Origin: Occallatibacter riparius
Lineage (GTDB): Bacteria; Acidobacteriota; Terriglobia; Terriglobales; Acidobacteriaceae
Assembly (NCBI RefSeq): GCF_025264625.1
Contig: NZ_CP093313.1
Coordinates: 62,001 to 126,000 of the forward strand
Reading direction: 5' to 3'
Length of the DNA: 64,000 bases
The notes under the pieces were generated by a model. That model was not told the DNA's origin and did not search any database. It saw only the letters and a list, made by a program, of their open reading frames with translations. Below, piece by piece: positions 37,824 to 47,259 of this stretch. The stretch's first letter is position 1. Each line of letters starts with the position of its first letter. The position numbers and the translations under genes are program-made.

Positions 37824-38123
37824 AGCCGGGTATTCAAAAGACGTAAGTTATTGATTCCACGAATTGACAGAATCGCTCAAATCGCGACAACCGACATTCT
37901 CAGGCACAGTCTGGGCACAATCAACGCCTCCGACGCAAATGGATTCGGTTCCCGCTACGAGGTACCGACATCCAATTCCGTCGGTCGATCGTACCCTAGT
38001 TCGTGAAACCACCACATTCAGAGGACAAGCGCGATTCCTGCCTAATTGCTCCGTCTCTTGTCAAACCTTCAAGGAACGACCAGTGACGACGATCCGGACG
38101 ATCCACGGCGAGTTTCACTTCTG

Positions 38124-39026
38124 TCACTCGAGGTAGATGTAAGCCGGGGTTAACAATCCGCGTCTACGCTCGGCGGGGACGACCTTATCTGCTTCGCTGC
38201 AGGGGCACGGGTCTGAAGGTGGTTGCACCGGCGAAGCGCACAAGAGGTCGCGCGCGAAGATGCGATACATTTTCTGGTCTCTCCAATAGCGCAGGTGGGA
38301 GAGCGGAAATGGAACGACATAGGGTCGGTGGTATTGCTCAATCGACTCGTAAAAGAAGAGCTTGCCGGAGACGATGTCAGAGGACGCCCAGAAGTTGATC
38401 CACGGGAGCCGCTTTGCCAGAACTTCGAGGGTCTTCGGTACGTGCACGGGCGCGACTGGCGTAGCCAGGTTTCTCGCGGGTGTGGCCAGGCGGAAAGAAT
38501 GCAGGCCATCGATGAGTTGGGCGCGCACCAGTTCCTCTGCCGCGGACTGATCGCGGAAGAAGTAGTAAGTCTTGTTGAGCGGGGACCCGAAGGTGAGCAG
38601 GCCTCCCAGGTGGCTGCAGATCTCCATGGAAGCGACGGGGAAATTCGGTGGCGCATCCCCGTTGCCCACGGGCGGAGCGCTGATACGGGCGCGATTGAAT
38701 AGATCGTTGAGGGTGTCGTAGGCGATAACTGTACCCAGCGAGTGTGCCGCGATGACAATAGTGAAGTCCTCACCGGAATCATGCAATTCCCCGCGGAGAT
38801 CGAGGTAGAGCGAAGTGAGCGCGTGGCTGCATTCTTCCAGGATCTGCGCGCGGGTGGCGAAGTTGGCGCTTCGCTGGTTGAGATTGGTATAAATAGCGAC
38901 GTCGCCGATGAAGTCAACGAAGAGCAAGCGAACAAGCGCGGCAAATCCCAGGCTCAGGAGCGGCAACAACAGGGGGAAGAACGAGTCGTCAAGCAGCAAA
39001 ACCCGATTGAGCGGAGGCAGCAACAT
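38124..39026 (-). CDS. Alpha/beta hydrolase (lipase-like), probably 5'-truncated
   Basis: About 300 residues from ATG 39026; the frame stays open to 39161, but there it overlaps a TPR remnant on the other strand. No ribosome site is evident. Features: a hydrophobic segment (FFPLLLPLLSLGFAALVRLL), FVDFIGDVAIYTNLN, the nucleophile elbow AAHSLGTVIAYD, GLLTFGSPLNKTYYF and WINFWASSDIVSG, then a polar C-terminus. It resembles membrane-associated serine lipases or esterases, which normally have an N-terminal part with the oxyanion loop (HG motif) that is missing here. It is likely a truncated remnant whose 5' end was lost at the 39.06-kb junction. Confidence 0.55.
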   Translation of the reverse strand: MLLPPLNRVLLLDDSFFPLLLPLLSLGFAALVRLLFVDFIGDVAIYTNLNQRSANFATRAQILEECSHALTSLYLDLRGELHDSGEDFTIVIAAHSLGTVIAYDTLNDLFNRARISAPPVGNGDAPPNFPVASMEICSHLGGLLTFGSPLNKTYYFFRDQSAAEELVRAQLIDGLHSFRLATPARNLATPVAPVHVPKTLEVLAKRLPWINFWASSDIVSGKLFFYESIEQYHRPYVVPFPLSHLRYWRDQKMYRIFARDLLCASPVQPPSDPCPCSEADKVVPAERRRGLLTPAYIYLE

Positions 39027-39064
39027 GGGCAGCCCCGGGAAAAAAGAGACGCGCCATTGGTTTA

Positions 39065-39475
39065 TTGCGGGACCGTATTCGAACCAAGTCTTTCTCGCCG
39101 TTGATGACAGCCCTTCTCGGATCGTTGGAGGCGGTCCTCGAAAACAAGCCAGAAAGAACACTGCGCCTCATGGAAGGTGCCGACACGAAGGATGAACCAG
39201 AGATTCTGGTGTATTTGGCGCGGCAATACGCCGCACCTGGAGAAGTTTCGAAGGCAATCCGAGGTCTGCAGCGTGCTGCCCAGATCGGATTCATCTGCTC
39301 CCCGGAGATGTTGGTGGTGGACCCGTGGCTGAAGCGTCTTAAAGACCACAGGCGTTACGGGGGTTTCCTTTCAAATTGTGAGGCAGCGGTGAAAGCCGCA
39401 GAACAATCAGTACGTGCAGAATGTCCGCATGGGGCTCGGCATAGGGCGCAGGGCTTGAGCAGACGCGCGGGCTGA
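39065..39475 (+). pseudogene. C-terminal fragment of a TPR regulator/kinase protein
   Basis: The plus-strand frame encodes a helical segment typical of the end of winged-helix/TPR proteins: AVLENKPERTLRLMEGADTK, EPEILVYLARQYAAPGEVSK, AIRGLQRAAQIGFICSPEML and DPWLKRLKDHRRYGGFL. There is no start region, DNA-binding domain or ribosome site upstream. Similarity begins abruptly, head-to-head with the truncated hydrolase on the other strand, and ends near 39430. It is a remnant, perhaps the missing end of the regulator at 30506-31147 or of a relative. Confidence 0.65.
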
Positions 39476-40011
39476 GGCCCTGGTCTGGTTGAATTCCAGC
39501 GCAGGCTGCAACGACTCAAGGCCGTAAGCGAGCAAGATTGTGTCGGAATGGAATCCGTCCGAAAGCTCAAGCATCATTCGGACCAGGAGAATGGCGATGA
39601 CGAATTCTTTGCTTGGCGTTGTGAATTTCGCGTCGGAGTCTGAGACCGATCTATCTTATCGGCGGCACGTCAAGTTGATGTAAAACGGGCAAGGGGAAGA
39701 ATGGATTTCTTTCGCCCTTGCTGCCCTAGAGTTCTTGTATATCGCCGCCGTTAGAATCTGGTTCAGCCGGCCCCGCCGATGATTCACCGCAAAAACTCTC
39801 CAGATACTTCCGTCTTGGGAAACAAGAAGAGTCGGGAAATGAGGATGCGGTGGAGTTGGCTGTTGGACGGCGGCATCTCGGCAATTTGATCTCGGCGGAT
39901 TTCGGCGAGTGCATGATCCAATGCGTGTGTAGAGAGCAGGCAAGGCGGGCTTTTCTAATAGTTGTCGAGAGTGTCCGCAAAGACGCCTCCAGACGCTGCG
40001 TAACACTCCAA
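39476..40011. other. Region downstream of the giant operon, no gene seen
   Basis: It holds the 3' end of the six-gene operon. A 119-codon minus-strand frame overlaps the last operon stop as ATGA but its sequence is not protein-like. No clear terminator was found. Confidence 0.45.
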
Positions 40012-43000
40012 TCATGGAACGATTCCGAGAGAGCGCAGAAACTGTGCAAATGCGCCGGCGGTTGCAAGACTTCCGGTTCCGCTGGTGGTGATCTTGACCG
40101 CCCCATGTGGGTCATCGCTGGCGATTGTGAACTCGGCATTGAGGTCGCCTGCTCCGGAGGGGGCGAACTGGATGGTGAAGTCGAGTTCGGCGCCGGCGGC
40201 GATGGGGGGGATGGGGGTAGGCAGGGCGGGGTTGATTGAGAAATCGGCGCTGCCGGAGGTGCGGGTGATTCCGGTCACATTCAGTGGGGCCGTGCCGACA
40301 TTGAACACCTGCACGGGGATGGTGCGATTGGAGCCGACCTCGACGATACCGAAACCGCAGCTCGAGGTGGGGTTTACGGCAAGGCGCTGCTTCAGTTTGC
40401 TGTCTATTACGGTGCCGCTGAGGGAGATGAACTGGGTGCCGGAAGGGTCATTGGTATCGAACTGAAGCAGGCCATGCGGTTCGTGAGCGACGTTGTCAGT
40501 GAAGGTGATCTGGAACTTCTGTGTGGCTCCGGGCTGGATAGTGACGGGGATGGCGGGATCGGCTCCGACAGAAAACGGGACCGTGGCATGGGCCGCTGTG
40601 ATCTGCAGGGCCGTGTCGCCGGAGTTATAGACGTAGTAAGAAACAGTCGCGGACTGGCCGGTAGCGATGACGCCACAGGCGAGATTTCCCTCTGCGGCAT
40701 ACTTGGGGCCCGTGGGGCGGGTGGCCTCAAAGCAGCTGCGGCCGTAGGTGCCGACGCGGAGCACGGCGGGCGAAACGCTGTTGTCGATGGCCAGGGATTT
40801 GCAGCAGACCATCGGCAGACCTGCGCCGTAGATCTTCCAGGTGGCGGTGCCAACTCCGTCGGTGATCTTGGCGTCGGTTGAGCGGAGGACACCTGCGTCG
40901 CCGGCGATGATGATGGCGGGGGGCTGGCTGGCGGTGCTGCCGGTGATGTCGAAGACGACGGAGCAGAGAGGCATGTCGGGGACGTTTCCGACGGGACCAT
41001 TGCCGTCCGTGCCGCTGATGTCGGCCCAGGTGGCGCCGCCGTCGAGAGTGAGGAAGACGTGGCGGGTGCGGTACTTGGCGTGGACGTTGGAGAAGCGGTC
41101 GCACACGCACACGACGCGTTGAAGGTTGGTGGGATCGATGGCGATGCCGCTTATTCGGCCGATCTTGACCGCCCCGGCAGGCTTGGAGGTGAAGGCGCCG
41201 GTATCCCAGGAGGTGCCGCCGTCCGTGGAGCAGTGGATGGAGCCATCGGCGCACCCGGCCCAGATGATGTTGGCGGAGCCGGTGGTGGTGGCGAGGCTGC
41301 GGATGTCGTCAGGGGCGGCGAATGCAGTGGCGGTGAAGTTCTTGCCCCCGTCGGTGCTCTTGTTGAGTGTCTTGATTTCACTGACCCAGACGATGCGGGT
41401 GGCGGGGTTGTTGCCGGTCTGATCGACGGCTATGGCGCGGGGCGAGCCTCCATTGGTGAGGCCGATGCCGACCTTTCGGGCAGCGCCGGCGACGTTGGAG
41501 ATGTCCCAGTGCGCGCCCGCGTCGGATGTCTTGATGAAGAACTGGTTGTCGAAGCCGTAGACAATCGTGGGGTCGGAGGGATCGACGGCGACGAGCCATC
41601 CATCGCCGTTAATTCCGGCGTGCCAGTCGGTAAGGGAGTCGGCTGGGCGGTGACCCGCCGTTCCAGTGTCCTGCATGCCACCGTAGGTATAGGAGTTGGG
41701 AATTCCCTTGCCGGTATTGTTGATGCCGCTGCCAATGCCGATGCCCTGGAAGAGATTGGTGGCCATTTTGCCGTTGATGCAGGTCCAGTTGCTGCCGCCG
41801 TCAGTACTTTTGGCGATACCGCCGTCGGTGCCGGTGTAGATGGCGGTAGGGGGGACGGGGCCGGAGGCGGGCACGGCTGGGCGGTTGGGGGCGGGGCTGA
41901 AGACCATCACGTGATTGTCCCAGTGGACTTTGCCGGCCGTGACGGAGGTGTTGAGAAAGTTTTGACCGCCGTCGATCGAGAGCCAGAGCTGCTGGAATCC
42001 GGCGTAGACGCGGTTGGAATTGAGGGGATCGACGCCCAACGTGAGGTCATAGGCGGACTGGTTGAATCCGTTGACCGCAGCGACGTTGGTTAGATTGGGA
42101 CGGGGACTCCAGGTTGAGCCGGAGTTGGCCGAACGCCAGAGGCCGAGGAAGGTGTTGGCGCCGGTGGCGAGCCTGCCCTGAACGGCGACGTAGAGGACCG
42201 CGGAATTCGCGGTCGTGCCGTCGAATTGGGACTGCGCGACCACAAAGGAGCCGTAGGGCAGCTGGGGGGCGGTGGGGTCGGCGAACAGGTTGGTGGGGAA
42301 CGTGATGCCGCCGTTTGTGGACTTCAGCAGGCCCATGGTGGCGACACCGGAATCGCCCGCGACTCCGCAATAAACGGTGCTGGCTGGAGTGGCGGCGTCA
42401 AGGAGGAGACAGCAGATCTTGCCCTGCAGGATAGGGTTGCGGTCGTTGAAGTCCGGACCATTCGCGCCGAAGTTGCGGCCACCGTCAACGGAGCGGTAGA
42501 GGCCGTTGTTGGTGGCGACCAGCAGGGTGTTGGCCATGGGGCAGACGATTTTGAGGATGCCGACCTTGGAGAATAGAGTTCCGAAGTAGCCTCCGTCGAC
42601 GATGTCCCACGACAGGCCGCTGTCGGTGGAGCGGTAGATTCCGGCGCTGCGGGTGAAGGTGCCGCCGCCGTCGAAGAGGTTTCCGCTACCCGCGTAGAGG
42701 ATGGAGGAATTGGCCGGGTCCATGGCGATGGCGCCCATGGAATTGGAGAACATGGGGTCGGTGAGGGGGAGCCAGAGGGTACCGCCGTTGGAGGTGTGCC
42801 ACACACCCCCGTCATTGGTGGTGAGGTAGATGCTCTGGTCGTTCGCAACGCCCGGGTCGATGAAGACATCGGTGACTTCGCCCGCGTCAGGGCCGATGCC
42901 CATGTGGTTCTGGTCGGCATCGACAACGAGGGGTGCGGGACCGACCTGCTTCCAAAGGACACTTGCGTCGAGGTCGAGCTGATAGAAGTCGGCGACGGCC

Positions 43001-43119
43001 TGCCGCCACGCGTCAGGACTGGGTACGCCGGCGGGGTCTACGTACGCTTCGAGAAGATCCCCCTTGTCCTCTTCGACATCGGCTTCGCCGGTTTTGACTT
43101 CTTCATCGAGCTCGGGCAT
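40012..43119 (-). CDS. Asp-box (BNR) propeller protein with two ASPM/SPD-2/Hydin-like C-terminal domains
   Basis: A 1035-aa protein, last gene of the giant operon, 42 bp after the 1365-aa gene; GGAGAAG precedes its ATG. An acidic N-terminus (MPELDEEVKTGEADVEEDK) without signal peptide leads into a long beta-propeller region (about 50-790) with about eleven Asp-box motifs such as STDSGLSWD, STDGGSNWT, TSDAGAHWD, STDGGTSWD and TLDGGATWA. Two immunoglobulin-like domains of the choice-of-anchor-D type follow (about 795-905 and 905-1015; TALQITAAHATVPFSVGADP and GTAPLNVTGITRTSGSADFS). Asp-box propellers bind or cleave glycans, but no glycosidase active site is recognised. Absence of a secretion signal is notable for this class. 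Confidence 0.85.
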   Translation of the reverse strand: MPELDEEVKTGEADVEEDKGDLLEAYVDPAGVPSPDAWRQAVADFYQLDLDASVLWKQVGPAPLVVDADQNHMGIGPDAGEVTDVFIDPGVANDQSIYLTTNDGGVWHTSNGGTLWLPLTDPMFSNSMGAIAMDPANSSILYAGSGNLFDGGGTFTRSAGIYRSTDSGLSWDIVDGGYFGTLFSKVGILKIVCPMANTLLVATNNGLYRSVDGGRNFGANGPDFNDRNPILQGKICCLLLDAATPASTVYCGVAGDSGVATMGLLKSTNGGITFPTNLFADPTAPQLPYGSFVVAQSQFDGTTANSAVLYVAVQGRLATGANTFLGLWRSANSGSTWSPRPNLTNVAAVNGFNQSAYDLTLGVDPLNSNRVYAGFQQLWLSIDGGQNFLNTSVTAGKVHWDNHVMVFSPAPNRPAVPASGPVPPTAIYTGTDGGIAKSTDGGSNWTCINGKMATNLFQGIGIGSGINNTGKGIPNSYTYGGMQDTGTAGHRPADSLTDWHAGINGDGWLVAVDPSDPTIVYGFDNQFFIKTSDAGAHWDISNVAGAARKVGIGLTNGGSPRAIAVDQTGNNPATRIVWVSEIKTLNKSTDGGKNFTATAFAAPDDIRSLATTTGSANIIWAGCADGSIHCSTDGGTSWDTGAFTSKPAGAVKIGRISGIAIDPTNLQRVVCVCDRFSNVHAKYRTRHVFLTLDGGATWADISGTDGNGPVGNVPDMPLCSVVFDITGSTASQPPAIIIAGDAGVLRSTDAKITDGVGTATWKIYGAGLPMVCCKSLAIDNSVSPAVLRVGTYGRSCFEATRPTGPKYAAEGNLACGVIATGQSATVSYYVYNSGDTALQITAAHATVPFSVGADPAIPVTIQPGATQKFQITFTDNVAHEPHGLLQFDTNDPSGTQFISLSGTVIDSKLKQRLAVNPTSSCGFGIVEVGSNRTIPVQVFNVGTAPLNVTGITRTSGSADFSINPALPTPIPPIAAGAELDFTIQFAPSGAGDLNAEFTIASDDPHGAVKITTSGTGSLATAGAFAQFLRSLGIVP

Positions 43120-43161
43120 GGGGTCTTCTCCTCAGTTCGTGATTGGGTTGGGACGTATCGA

Positions 43162-46100
43162 TCAAGATTTCGAAGTGCCGGGCGGAGGGGGTGGCATCAT
43201 GCGCATCCAGCCCTCAGTACCTGTGGCGGGATCGGGGCGCAAGTGCGCATCCTGGGTGGCGGCAACGATGGGGTCTTCCTGCCAGGTAGTGATGTCCGCG
43301 CGATGGTCCCAGCTCCAAGTGCCGTGGATCTCGTTGGGGACGGGCATGCGGATAGTTTTGGGATCGACGAGTACGGGACCGAAGCGGAAGGTGGGCGAGA
43401 TTGCGGCCAGCGCGGCGGCGACCCACTCGCGGCGCATGCCGATCTGCTTGCGGGGGAGGACGCCTGTGGTGGCGTGCACGAGGCAGTGCGGTTCGACGAG
43501 CAGGGTGAGGTTGACGATCTGGTTGGGGTGAATGGTCAGCAGGCCGCTGGTGTCGACGTAAGGATGGTTGACGGGGGTGTCGCCTTCGGTGACGTGGTCG
43601 CCGATGTCCTCAGAGAACTGCTGGTAGTAGTTGTCAGCGGCGGCAGCCTGATCAAGAAAGCCCTGGCCGGGGCCGACCTTGCGGGCAAAGCCAGCTACGG
43701 CTGCGTCGGCGCAGTAGAAGCGGGTGTAGTCGTCATTGACGAAATAGCCCAGTAAGCCATCCTGCCAGTGGGTGACCGCGCCGAGGCGAAGGGAAACGGA
43801 GCGGATGTCGAGTTCGGTGGGAGCGATTGGCTCCTGCACTTCGAGCTGCACCTGGGCGCGCATGATGGCGACGGGGTGACCGACGAGGAGAGAGAGGTGC
43901 TCGTCGGACGAGCTGGCGAAGGGATCGACGGCCCAAAGGGTGGAGTCGATGATGCGGAGGATGGCGGAGAGGGCGTCTTCACCCAGGCCGGTGGCGGTGG
44001 CATCGGCGAGGCCCCACTGAAGCAGGCCTTGGGCAATTCCCGCGGCGAACTGGTTGGGTATGGCGCGCTGGGGCGTTTGGCCAACGGTTGCGGCGACGCC
44101 GGGAGCGGCGTCCCAAATGACGCCTGCCTGGGGATCGGGCCGGACAAAGCCGAGGTTTGCGCCCGCGCCGTCAAAGAATTCCAAGTCGCCATCGAGGTGG
44201 TTGGGCATGAGGAATCCGCAGACTGGGGAGGTGGAGGCGTCGGCTTCCTTCGAGCCGTCCTCCGCGGTCATGTAGCGGAACCAGAGGCGCGAGGGCGAGG
44301 TGAAGCGGGGCGGCAGAGCGAGTAGTTCGGGGCGAGTGGGGATCTCGAGGGGCTCGGATTCAACAAGGTCGAGGGCGTTGATGTTGGTTGCGTCGGATGA
44401 GCCCGCCAGATCGAGGAACTGGCCGAAGCCGTCGACGAGGCGGAGGCGGAGGATGCGGAGGAAGCCGGCGCGGAGCGGGATGAAGGGGGTGGGGGGGATG
44501 GGTCCACTTGCGGGGACGGACTTGCCGTCGGGGAGATTGCCGCCGCGCATCTGCCGGGTGAGATTGTCGGCGGCGCCTGAGAGGACGTCCATGCTGTCGA
44601 GGGTGTCGAGAATGTCCTGGAGGGTGCTTCGGTCGATGGCGGAGCGGCCGTCCTGGGTGGAGGTGTTGGAGCCGGTGACGGTGATGCTGATGTCGGCGGC
44701 CATGGCGGCGTAGGCGTTGAGGGCCATCTCGGCGAACCCCGAGTGGTACTTGATGTGTTGATTGGGAAGCAGATTCCCTGCCCCTCCGGCAGCCTGGGCC
44801 TGGCTGATGGCCTGGCGAAGACTGGCGGCGGCTGTGGTGGCGGCGCCTCCGGTGAGGTGGGCCCGGCCGGCGAGGGTGAAGCTGCCGGCGGGCTGGGAGT
44901 CGGGGGTGACGTTGGCGGGAACCTGGATGGGGCCAGGGTCGGGCGTGGCCGGAGCTGCTTTGGGATCGGTGGAGTAGTCGATTTCGCCGAGACTCCAGTC
45001 GGCAACGGCGTGAGTGGAGGGGATGTACTCGATCTGCCAGTCGAGGTGGATGGGGTTCCAGGGGCGCACGGGCGGCGTTATGGCGATGGGGGACGGCAGG
45101 GTACCGGAGATTCCGCTGAGGGCAATGAGCTGGCTGTGGTCGTAGCGCGGATCGCGCGTGGCCCACCACGCGGTCTGCTCGACCATGAGGCTGCGAGCTA
45201 CCTGATTGATGGTGGCGGTGCTGGGCGCGGTTCGGGCTTCGGCGGCAAACGGGGGGGCGTTGCGGGTGGTGGCTGATCCACGAAAAGGTGCCACTGGGTT
45301 GAGCGCGGATTCGGCGAGGTGAACGGCCGCGGAGGGGTCGAGGAGGATGCACTCGCGGAGAAGGTCTTCGCATTCGGGCGGGATGCTGCCGTTTTCGACG
45401 CCGCGGTCGAGGATGGCGTCCGGTGTGGAGCGAATGCGCGGGGGGAGTCCTTCGACGCCGGGGATGTTCTGGACGGCGGGGCAGCTCAATTCTGTGAGGC
45501 AGAAGCCGGTGAGGCGGACGGCGAGGGTATTGTCCTGGGAGAAGCGTGTGTCGCCGCCGTGCTTGAAGGTGCGGCTTGCGCCTTCAAGGAGGAAGACGGG
45601 CTCACTGGGATAGAAGAGGCGCGGGAGGGCGCGGCGCACTTCCTCAGTGTGCGCGGGGATCTGCTTCTGGACGGGCGTGGGCACGACGAAGTTGATCGCC
45701 GAGGCCAGACCGCCGGAGAGGATCTCGGTTTCGCGGATGGTCTGGAGGGATTCAGAATGCCTGACTGTGGAAAAGCCTTGCGCCTCGATCACGGTGTTGC
45801 GGAATTTGCCGCTGTCAAAGGCGGTCTGACGCGGGTTGCCGGCTTTGGAGCCGTGTGACGGGAAGACGCCGGGAGCCGGGTTGACGGGGTTGGGGAGGGG
45901 GGGTGGGGTGTCCGGCATGGCGGGAATATTGATGGTTTCGGTGGTGAAGCCGCCGTCGATGGACGCGAAGGAGTTGGAATGCAGCAGGACGTCGAGGCGG
46001 GCTCGGCCGTCGGGCTGCTCGAGATCGGCGAGAGAGCTGAGCAGGAAGCCTTCGAGGATTCGGGCTTCGTCGGGCTTGTTGTTGTGCTGGGCGACGAGGG

Positions 46101-47259
46101 CGGCGAGGGCTTCCGTGATGGTGTTGCCGATGGCCACGTTGACGGAAGAAGCGGCGGGCGGTCCGCCGACTTCGCCGGAGAGGAGGCCGCCCTCATTGCC
46201 TGGCCAGCCGATGCCGGGCCATCCAATGGCGACGACGGAGCCATGCATGAGCGTGGCATTGGGCCACCAGGAGCCATCCGTTGAGTAAGGACCCATGGCC
46301 ATGCCCTGATCGTCGAACTCAGGCATGGAGGAGGGCTCGTCGGTGACGGCATAGCCAACGGCGTCCGCGTTCGCGTTGAGGGCGTCGTTGTAGGCGGTGG
46401 AGGAGTTTCGAACGTTGGATTTGAGACCGAAGCCGCGGGCAGCGACGACGTATTTGCGGGCGTGGTGGATGGATTCGTCGAGTTCTCCGGCGGCGAGCTG
46501 CCACTGAAGCTCTTTCATTTTGGCGTTGAACTGGGTGAGGGATTTGACGGAGTGGTCGCCGAGGGGGTCGAGGGCGGGGTTGGAATACCAGCCGCAGACG
46601 AGATAGCTGATGGGGCCAAGGCTGATGTCGCTGAGGGGGTCGTAGAAGGCGAGGCGGTCGACGCAGTTGTCGTAGTAGGCGGTCCAGGCGACGTCACCGA
46701 GGGAGGTGACGGTGAGCGGATTGTTGATGGCGTCCGGGGAAGGAGCACCTTCGGTGAAGGAGTCGAGGTCGATGTGCTGGGGGACTTTGTCGCCAGCGCG
46801 GAGCACCCAGCCGCGAATGGACCGCATGCCGGTTTTGCTGCCGGTGAAGGTGCGGCCGGAGGGCGACATGCGCAGAACCAGCCAGCGGTCAGGCAGCGCG
46901 GGGAAGGTGGCAGTGTCGCCTTCGGCCTGGCCGCGGGTGAGCGCGTCAGGCACGGCCCAGTGGAGATAGACGCCGGAGGCGCGTTGCTGGCCGAGTTCGG
47001 TGAAGGGGTCCGGCAGGATGTCATAGCGGGTGGGGTTGGGATCTTGAGGAGAGGGTTTCAGGCGGCAGTCGGCCCAACCCTGCGCAGCTTCATTCGGGCG
47101 GATGACAAGGGCGTCGAGCTGGACCGGAACGAGGACGCGCGGCGTGCGAATGAGGAACGGATTCCACGAGTTGATGACGCGCTCGTTAATGCCATAAGCG
47201 GCGGCCGCGGAGAAGGCAGCGGCCTTATCGGTAAAGCTGACTTTTGTATCAATGGCCAT
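43162..47259 (-). CDS. Large conserved protein of unknown function (1365 aa)
   Basis: The gene overlaps the upstream 355-aa gene by 11 nt. The protein starts with a conserved-looking domain (RVINSWNPFLIRTPRVLVPV, then GVYLHWAVPDALTRG near residue 95 and FPALPDRWLVLRM). HLHWALP-type motifs with PDRW(L/V)V recur in large uncharacterised proteins of Actinobacteria and Acidobacteria as I recall them. The remainder mixes beta-rich stretches and Ala-rich helical linkers (ATTAAASLRQAISQAQAAGG). No signal peptide, membrane helix, catalytic motif or transport motif was seen. The GSWWPNATLMHGSVVAIGWP segment near residue 325 is striking for its Trp content. Function unknown; the operon context suggests a structural part of a complex. 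Confidence 0.85.
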   Translation of the reverse strand: MAIDTKVSFTDKAAAFSAAAAYGINERVINSWNPFLIRTPRVLVPVQLDALVIRPNEAAQGWADCRLKPSPQDPNPTRYDILPDPFTELGQQRASGVYLHWAVPDALTRGQAEGDTATFPALPDRWLVLRMSPSGRTFTGSKTGMRSIRGWVLRAGDKVPQHIDLDSFTEGAPSPDAINNPLTVTSLGDVAWTAYYDNCVDRLAFYDPLSDISLGPISYLVCGWYSNPALDPLGDHSVKSLTQFNAKMKELQWQLAAGELDESIHHARKYVVAARGFGLKSNVRNSSTAYNDALNANADAVGYAVTDEPSSMPEFDDQGMAMGPYSTDGSWWPNATLMHGSVVAIGWPGIGWPGNEGGLLSGEVGGPPAASSVNVAIGNTITEALAALVAQHNNKPDEARILEGFLLSSLADLEQPDGRARLDVLLHSNSFASIDGGFTTETINIPAMPDTPPPLPNPVNPAPGVFPSHGSKAGNPRQTAFDSGKFRNTVIEAQGFSTVRHSESLQTIRETEILSGGLASAINFVVPTPVQKQIPAHTEEVRRALPRLFYPSEPVFLLEGASRTFKHGGDTRFSQDNTLAVRLTGFCLTELSCPAVQNIPGVEGLPPRIRSTPDAILDRGVENGSIPPECEDLLRECILLDPSAAVHLAESALNPVAPFRGSATTRNAPPFAAEARTAPSTATINQVARSLMVEQTAWWATRDPRYDHSQLIALSGISGTLPSPIAITPPVRPWNPIHLDWQIEYIPSTHAVADWSLGEIDYSTDPKAAPATPDPGPIQVPANVTPDSQPAGSFTLAGRAHLTGGAATTAAASLRQAISQAQAAGGAGNLLPNQHIKYHSGFAEMALNAYAAMAADISITVTGSNTSTQDGRSAIDRSTLQDILDTLDSMDVLSGAADNLTRQMRGGNLPDGKSVPASGPIPPTPFIPLRAGFLRILRLRLVDGFGQFLDLAGSSDATNINALDLVESEPLEIPTRPELLALPPRFTSPSRLWFRYMTAEDGSKEADASTSPVCGFLMPNHLDGDLEFFDGAGANLGFVRPDPQAGVIWDAAPGVAATVGQTPQRAIPNQFAAGIAQGLLQWGLADATATGLGEDALSAILRIIDSTLWAVDPFASSSDEHLSLLVGHPVAIMRAQVQLEVQEPIAPTELDIRSVSLRLGAVTHWQDGLLGYFVNDDYTRFYCADAAVAGFARKVGPGQGFLDQAAAADNYYQQFSEDIGDHVTEGDTPVNHPYVDTSGLLTIHPNQIVNLTLLVEPHCLVHATTGVLPRKQIGMRREWVAAALAAISPTFRFGPVLVDPKTIRMPVPNEIHGTWSWDHRADITTWQEDPIVAATQDAHLRPDPATGTEGWMRMMPPPPPGTSKS

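Larger units (their letters stand above)
37520..38123. other. Intergenic region with repeats and integrase/tRNA-like relics
   Basis: No intact gene. It contains a GC hairpin after the GH74 gene, a perfect 18-bp tandem duplication, a tRNA 3'-end-like stretch, and GGCACAAT-like words in pairs (near 37715-37737 and near 37909-37926). The frame across the duplication reads NFRGFSLVPGGGRTP, a tail often seen at the C-terminus of tRNA-targeting integrases. No integrase body is present. Confidence 0.45.

Noticed and set aside
39656..40015. 119-codon minus-strand frame overlapping the last operon stop as ATGA
   Set aside because: The coupling is tempting but the sequence is Arg/Pro/Cys-rich noise; another frame over the same DNA looks equally likely.
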